A DNA stretch of 64,000 nt from Aquatica leii (taxonomy: Eukaryota; Arthropoda; Insecta; Coleoptera; Lampyridae), in assembly GCA_035610365.1 (NCBI GenBank), contig CM069435.1, positions 19,953,123-20,017,122 on the forward strand. The letters run 5' to 3'. The notes under the pieces are model-generated. The model had not been told where the DNA came from. It saw only the letters and a list, made by a program, of their open reading frames with translations, and did no database searches. Made by a program: the position numbers and the translations under genes. Of the stretch, positions 58,558 through 64,000 are shown piece after piece; positions within the stretch are counted from its first letter, which is position 1; the number at the start of each line of letters is the position of its first letter.

Positions 58558-59482
58558 ACCGGTGTGAAGTTAGCCACGGATCTAGCTCTAGAAATTCGTT
58601 TTGAAGCCAATATAAAGATTTTAAACATTTCCAAATTAAAGTTACTATATGAAATACGCTATAAACATGATTTATTATAATTGTACATACTTGTTATATA
58701 AATCATTTCAATAAACATGTATTTAAACATGTAATTGTAATAGTACGATTTTTAAAAAAATAGTCATTCTAGATTTTTCTGCAAATTTGTTTATAACTTG
58801 ATTAAACAATTATTAACAACATATCAAAAAATTACGATGAGGCTATTTCTCAAAAAAAAGTTATTTTACGTCGAATTCACTCCAAAGCTTAGCTTACATT
58901 CCCGCATAAACAAACGCAATTTTCACAAAGATGGTCATTTTCGATTTTTCTGCAAATTTGTTTATAACTATATTAACTAATAACTTTTTTTAAAAAATAC
59001 CCTCATTGTAATTTTTTGATATCTTGTTATTAATTGTTTAATATAGATATAAACAAATTTGCAAAAAAATTAAAAATGACTATCTTTGTGAAAATTGCGT
59101 TTGTTTATGCGGGAATGTATGCGCTGACCGTTGCTGTGAATTGGCCGTAAAATAACTTTTTTTTTAAGAAATAGCTTTATCGTAATTTTTTAATATGTTG
59201 TTATTAATTGTTTCATCTAGTTATAAACAAATTTGCAGAAAAATCGAAAATGACTATCTTTGTAAAAATCGCACTATTACAATTACATGTTTAAATACAT
59301 GTTTATTGAAATGATTTATATTATTTTTAATAAAAATTATATAAAACTGCAATAAATCATGTTTATGGCGTATACTTATTTATATAGTAACTTTAATTTG
59401 GAAATGTTTAAAAATTTTATGTTGGCATTAACTTCAAAACGAATTTCTATGGGTAGATCCGTGGCTAACTTCACACCGTTAA
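58558..59482. repeat. Large foldback repeat, ~450-bp arms, with nested inverted words
   Basis: The outer ends GGTGTGAAGTTAGCCACGGA (58561-58580) and TCCGTGGCTAACTTCACACC (59458-59477) are exact reverse complements. Symmetry continues inward through CATGTATTTAAACATGTAAT and the CCCGCATAAACAAACGC block (58901-58917 against 59097-59113). The word AAATTTGTTTATAAC, or its complement, occurs four times (near 58786, 58956, 59047 and 59221), so each arm is itself partly a repeat. There is almost no central loop. The class is unknown and no coding motif is present. Confidence 0.88.
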
Positions 59483-59840
59483 TAAATTTTAATACTATAA
59501 AATCTTAAGCTTCTGCGGTTATTTTGTTTATGGTTATAAGCGACTTTCGGCTTAGACCGCGTCGCGTCGTAGCTAAACACTCAGACTTTTTAGGTTTGGT
59601 CCTAGTCTCTTCTTGAGAGCCAAAACAAGAAGTAGTTGCCTTATTGTCTGTCGTTCGTGAACTCAAACAAACTGACGTTTCGCAAGACATTGCAGCATGC
59701 ATCTTCAGAGTGGTATATGTCACATAATTATTTGTATTATCAATTTGTTAGGTTTTATGCTTTAAAATAGGTATTGTTGTATTCAAATATCGTACGCAAT
59801 TTGTATCGATACGTATCGATATAGCGAAATATCGATACAG
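59483..59840. other. No gene seen
   Basis: Contains a run of CGATA-type words (GTATCGATACGTATCGATAT near 59803-59822), a short near-palindrome. The open frame on the minus strand has no motif. Confidence 0.45.
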
Positions 59841-61780
59841 TTACAGTCGGGATCTTCCAGGCCTTATCGAATTAATCGCTTGCAAGAGTTCAAAATTAAC
59901 AAAAAACCCATAATCCAGGTATTCTACTACATATAGACTTGGATAAACGTGCTGACTCACAAACTTCAACGTAGTCCGGTGGAACATTAATATTTTTGTT
60001 CTTGAGTTTTCTCTCAATTGCGGAATGCATATGTGTGCCCTTTCTCCAAATATTTTCAATTTAATTCAATGGTTATTTTCTTTTCTTGAGATAGTTTTGA
60101 TAGAGCACTTGGAAGTATTGCGTTTTCGTTTTGGGCAGTACAACGTCGCTGTACAGAATTACTTTATTTACCACTTCTTTTACGTGGTTTTGGAAGAAAC
60201 TGTACAGCATCGAAGCAAATGTATTGGCTGTAAGACCAGCGTGTCCTTCGTGCTGTAGATGACAATACTCGTCTTTTGTTTTAAGGTTAAATTGTGAAAT
60301 CATATCAACTTTGATCAGGCGCGGCTTCAGAGGGGGAGCCGGGGGGGCTATGGCCCCCCCCCCGACATTGAAAATACTACTGAAGTTTTTCTCACTTTGT
60401 ATGTAATACATTCGCTTTTTTAATAGTTGTATAATTTATGATGCTTTATCGCTTGTAAGTAAAGGCTTGGTGCATAACGAAGTATTTTTTATATTAACGC
60501 TATATTCAATACATTATTATTTAAAAATGTGATGAGCACTTCCACCCCCCCCCCACGCTTTAAACTGATGGAGCCACCACCAAAATAAACTGCTGGAGCC
60601 GCGCCTGACTTTGATTTGTAGTAGAACAAGGAAACATTTAGACTTTGGGCACAATAACGCTGACTACATGTCTATTGTATAAACACACTACACTTGTCTG
60701 ACCTATGTTTATCGGCATCTTTTTCATGTCGATCTTCTTTTTCATCATATTCGCGAAAGACTAAAAATGGGTCGTGAATTATTTCTAGTACACCACTTAT
60801 TTTGTTTGGTAGAGCTCATACAGTTTTTAATTTGAAGAGCAAACTGGTGCCAAATCAACTTTGCTTGTTGATTTACGGGAGTAGCCCTTAGGTTTGTTTT
60901 TTCTTTGTTTATTTTTGGTTGTCTTGCGTTAACAATACTTCCTCTGTTATCAGTAGTCAAAGTACGATTTTTAGATTTTTCATGAAGCCGGTTTCCATTG
61001 GTTCTTTCTGAAATACCAAAAGTATGACATAACATCGTCTTACAAACCCGTATCCTACAGTTTGTCGTATTCAGGTAATACGAATATGAAAATTTTTTCC
61101 TTGACTGATTTTCGACTTTTTTGTTTCTGATGCTTTTGACTGGATTCTTTTCAACCACAATTTTAACGTACAGTTGTTGTTCAATTCATTAAAGTTGTCA
61201 AGCACTTTTTTCATTGCATTTTTTGTAGCTTTCTTTCATAGCTTTGGGTTTTTTACAACATGATAATGCCATTTATGTTCTTATTTACGTTTTCCAAAAG
61301 ACTGCTGTCTACATTGCCTCTTACATTTTTCAGAATTTTTTTTCATTGACTTTCATTCATGTAATGTCTTTTTCTGTTTCTTTTTGAAGTTCTGGTATTC
61401 GCTTATCATCAAGATTAAAATTATTTAATGTAGGTTCCAATGGTCGGAGATATGAGTCTGATCTCTAGAGTTGTCTTCTTTATCACTGTCAGATTTTTCT
61501 TAGTCATTTTTAAAATGTAACTTTGTGGACATATTACTTTCAGCGATGTAAAAGTTTACTTTTAGTATTGGTTGATATTTCTTTGCTGCATTATCTCAAG
61601 TTTTTTGTAGTTTAAAATGTTTTTGTCAGCCATTTTAAGTAATAGTTGATCACTATTTGGTAAAGTTTCAAAATGTGTCTCTATGGGAAGCGCACGTTCT
61701 TGATTCTGATTATTATCAACAAAAAGTGCTGACGAAGTATTGGCTGATTGGTACATAGAATTTAGCGAGGACTTTTATTG
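59841..61780 (-). pseudogene. Uncharacterised insect repeat-family protein (family B), interrupted by a hAT MITE
   Basis: The minus strand, from about 61756 down, shows an N-terminal frame, then 61158-60745 with SRKKFSYSYYLNT, RIRVCKTMLCHTFGISERT, a helix-turn-helix-like block, and TDNRGS. After the MITE insertion at 60316-60607, the frame 60290-60075 continues with KTKDEYCHLQHEGHAGLTAN and KVILYSDVVLPKTKTQYF, then LEKGHTYA near 60035. I recognise the ordered pattern (VCK..F..TLGIS.R, ..EG.AGRGANE, ILYSDNC.GQN.N, FL..GHT.ME.D) from unnamed multi-copy insect proteins. The D-containing blocks suggest a transposase-like fold, which is inference. Stops and frame changes make it non-functional. 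Confidence 0.58.
60316..60607. mobile_element. Non-autonomous hAT element (MITE), 292 bp, inside family B
   Basis: Termini CAGGCGCGGCTTC and GGAGCCGCGCCTG are inverted repeats, flanked by a perfect 8-bp duplication ACTTTGAT (60308-60315 and 60608-60615), as for hAT. It contains two long C or G runs (60326-60362 and 60545-60554). The perfect duplication suggests a fairly recent insertion, later than the decay of the pseudogene around it. Confidence 0.93.
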
Positions 61781-62033
61781 AAAGTTAATATACATAACTA
61801 CCACTACTGAAGAAAAGTCTCATCAATCAATTATTAGTATTGTAATATGAAATTATAATCCGAATATTATTGTACAACGTTTTATTTCATATCAACAGTT
61901 CTAATTTCTTAGAGAAATATTAAGGTAGTGATAAAATACTTCAGTTGGCAAAAGCTATTAAAACTATTTTGAATGAAGCAGGTATATTAAATATCTGTCA
62001 TTGTAAATTATGTAAATCTCTGATGACACATTG
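61781..62033. other. Short spacer, no gene
   Basis: AT-rich, no motif. Confidence 0.5.
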
Positions 62034-62106
62034 TAATGTCATTGTTTACCACACTAGTGTGGTAAAGTGTTACTTTACCGCATTAGTGCGGTAAACAATG
62101 ACATTA
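62034..62106. repeat. Double palindrome, 73 bp
   Basis: The arm 62034-62068 is mirrored by 62072-62106 with a 3-base spacer and about four differences. Each arm also contains its own perfect palindrome: TTACCACACTAGTGTGGTAA and TTACCGCATTAGTGCGGTAA. Single strands could fold as one long hairpin or two short ones. No coding sequence; it may be a tiny MITE or a terminus. Confidence 0.85.
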
Positions 62107-62149
62107 CGATACGTAATCAGGTGTCGTAAATTTTGACATTACATATTGA

Positions 62150-63720
62150 TAATAGATAAAAAGTATTTACAGTGTTGGTCCAAGGACACTCTCTTGAAGT
62201 ACCCCTGCTTTTATTGCGCATAAAGCTGTTATACAGTACAGTTTTATAATAATGTACATATAATGTATGGGATATGGTTTTTTCAGTTTGTAGAAAAGTC
62301 ATTGATGCCATACCCGATCGAACGCTTGGCTAACACCGAGGAAGGTTGCTACACAAAATCGTCTCTCTTTAAATGCTTGATTTATAATTCCAGTCACTAT
62401 ATGGACCTGTTCGATTATAGCATGATTTTTGCGTGGTGTAATTTTCTAGGATCTTACTTAAACTAGGCAGCAGGGATCGGCCTATATGAAGTTACTTCGT
62501 TTGGAGATTTTCCAGGTTTATGAGTGAGAATAATTTCTGAGACTTTTCATTGCGGTGGAAAGTAAGCAATACGGACCACTGCGTTATACAAGGTAGTCAA
62601 TAGTACTATTCCTTTGCGCAGTAGTCGCACAGTAATAAAGTCAAAACCTGGCACCTTATTTGGATTTAATTTTTTTTGTATTACATATTCTACTTTTTTG
62701 ACAGTACATAGTTTTGGTACTTCAAGAAAGCTACTATTTTCTTCTTCTTTAATAGGTGCGGCACGAGATGGTAAATACTTTCTCAAGGTGTTCCAGGTCG
62801 GTACGTGTTCATGAACTTCTTTGCGTATAGGAGGTATAGTGTTTTTAACTGGAGATCTTACTAAAGGCTATCTATAAGTAATAACCCATATGGGCCGCGT
62901 TGATAAGGTTTTGCAGGTATTCTTGGAATGTGAAGAATTTTATTGACTTTTTTAGTTCTCGTGAGGCTATCTACTAACATCTTTTGTCAGATGGGTACCT
63001 TGTATTTTGCGATATTCTTTTTAGGCGTCGTTTATTGGTTATTTTTCTTTAATTCTTATGGGACAGCATTGGTTAGCTCTGTTTATTGAAATATCTGAAG
63101 TGGCTTCTTATGCTGAGCCTTGTATTAAACTGGTGACGTTGTTTCCAACTATCTTTATATCCTCTTTTGTTTTGAGGGAAATGGCTAGGTTAATTTTTTC
63201 TTCAATGAGGCATTTATAATGTTCGGAATCATAGGATAACGTAACTTGTTTCTGTGGCTATACATACGGAGCTAATGGTTGCTATGGCTTATCAGATGAT
63301 AAGTCTAGACTTGATTTTATAACAAGATAAACTGGAGCTATACCTTTCGTTATAACGCAGTCTAGTAAATCCCGTATTTTGTCAGTATTACAAGGTGAAT
63401 ACGTTGGTTTGTTTGTTGTTAGATGGTTAAGCTGCAATTGTTTTGTTATTTGGTCAAGTACTCTTCCTCTACCGGGTGCTGTTATACGAAAACCATATGC
63501 TATGTTCTTGGTATTACAGTCTCCTCCTGCTATGAGTTTTTCTTCAAAGGAATTGAGGTATTCTATCACACTTTTCTTGTTTGGAAGACAGTACGCTGAA
63601 GAGATGGTAAGTGGACCTTGTCAATCTTCAATGATCATATTTGTGACCTGCAGGTATTCTTCTTCAAATTTTGATAATTGAATGTGTTTTATGTGTGGAT
63701 GTACACTGAAATATGATTCT
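62150..63720 (-). pseudogene. Jockey-like LINE ORF2 fragment (endonuclease to RT), minus strand
   Basis: On the minus strand from about 63700: NMIIED and GPLTISSAYC, then KLIAGGDCNTKNIAYGFRIT (63569-63282 frame), the endonuclease GGD(F/Y)N block, and LDLSSDKP in place of the usual SSDH. After a variable region, KLNPNKVPGFDFITVRLLRK and AYFPPQ open the RT, followed in other frames by THKPGKSPNEVTSYRP, GVSQAFDRVWH and GVLQESVLGP. The YADD box is not present; similarity stops near 62150. Jockey assignment rests on the KSPGYDLI / YFP.QWK / KPGK.P....SYRPISLLP style. The copy is truncated at both ends. Confidence 0.85.
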
Positions 63721-63985
63721 TATTTTCAGGAATAATAGTTGACAAGAGTAAAACAAGGTTACTACTTGCACCTAAGTCAAGATTTTCCACCCACTGGCAT
63801 TATTTTATTTTGCCGGTATATACATCAAAATTGTAAACAAGACATTTTACATCGCATAAAACGAATATTTGGTAGCCACATTTAAGAGGCTTTTTGAGTC
63901 TATATTCTTTTAAGGAAGAGCGTACAAGCTGCTTATTAATGCACACCATTTAAGCCAGTGGGTGTTTTTTTAATTTTGAGCATAA
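63721..63985 (-). pseudogene. piggyBac-type transposase fragment
   Basis: The minus strand reads KKPLKCGYQIFVLCDVKCLV, NFDVYTGK and, after a stop, NLDLGASSNLVLLLSTIIPE with NKN. This matches the KP.K.G.K.FVL.......FE+YTG......DLGA+.N+V+.L...+P...N block of PGBD-like transposases that precedes the second catalytic aspartate. It breaks off near 63720 where the Jockey-like sequence begins, so the LINE probably inserted into it. It extends to the window edge and is a different family from the element at 39344-40753. Confidence 0.72.
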
Positions 63986-64000
63986 ATGAGTGACAAGTGG

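Overview
This is a eukaryotic, AT-rich window whose repeats and one recognisable exon point to an insect nuclear genome. No order can be fixed from sequence alone; beetle or hemipteran would both fit. Almost all coding signal is transposable-element sequence, mostly old and broken, set in long AT-rich stretches with no gene. I see no operons, bacterial genes, CRISPR array or rRNA/tRNA gene.

The only likely host coding sequence is one short exon at 28568-28672 (+). It starts with an ATG, encodes 26 residues ending in a basic LSxSF-type segment, and is closed by a consensus GTAAGT donor. It resembles the N-terminus of PFTAIRE cyclin-dependent kinases (CDK14/Drosophila Eip63E). If that is right, most of the window is the inside of very long introns of that gene. 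A GC-richer stretch ending at a good donor (2100) may be a non-coding upstream exon.

Layout. 1-2162: AT-rich, no gene. 2163-9383: a complete Ty3/gypsy LTR retrotransposon with two ~1.34-kb LTRs, a CAGA target duplication and a gag-pol broken by several frameshifts. 10400-13340: a decayed gypsy pol on the minus strand, split by a plus-strand Penelope-like element (RT plus GIY-YIG). 13342-14862: three MITEs. 15428-16433: fragment of an uncharacterised insect repeat-family protein. 17-28 kb: mostly empty, with dispersed repeats, a LINE scrap, a Tc1-type transposase tail and a hAT MITE. 28.6 kb: the host exon. 30.4-35.6 kb: a MITE, an R1-like LINE inserted inside a Tc1-like transposase (both minus), and a second Penelope-like remnant (minus). 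36-39 kb: MITEs and the inverted partner of a 1.1-kb repeat at 24.3-25.5 kb. 39344-40753: a piggyBac-like element with TTAA on both sides. 41-42 kb: LINE tail. 42215-44449: a hAT-like element interrupted by a Tc1-type foldback element with two ~334-bp near-identical inverted arms. 47.5-52.8 kb: two more fragments of the uncharacterised family flanking a LINE. 52.8-58.5 kb: nearly empty. 58.5-64 kb: a large foldback repeat, a second uncharacterised family interrupted by a hAT MITE, a double palindrome, a Jockey-like LINE and a piggyBac scrap.

Nothing here is a clearly new functional system. The parts most worth a second look are the nested insertions with readable order, the foldback elements, the uneven divergence of the gypsy LTRs, two uncharacterised repeat-encoded protein families, and a host exon lying between inverted copies of a 1.1-kb repeat.
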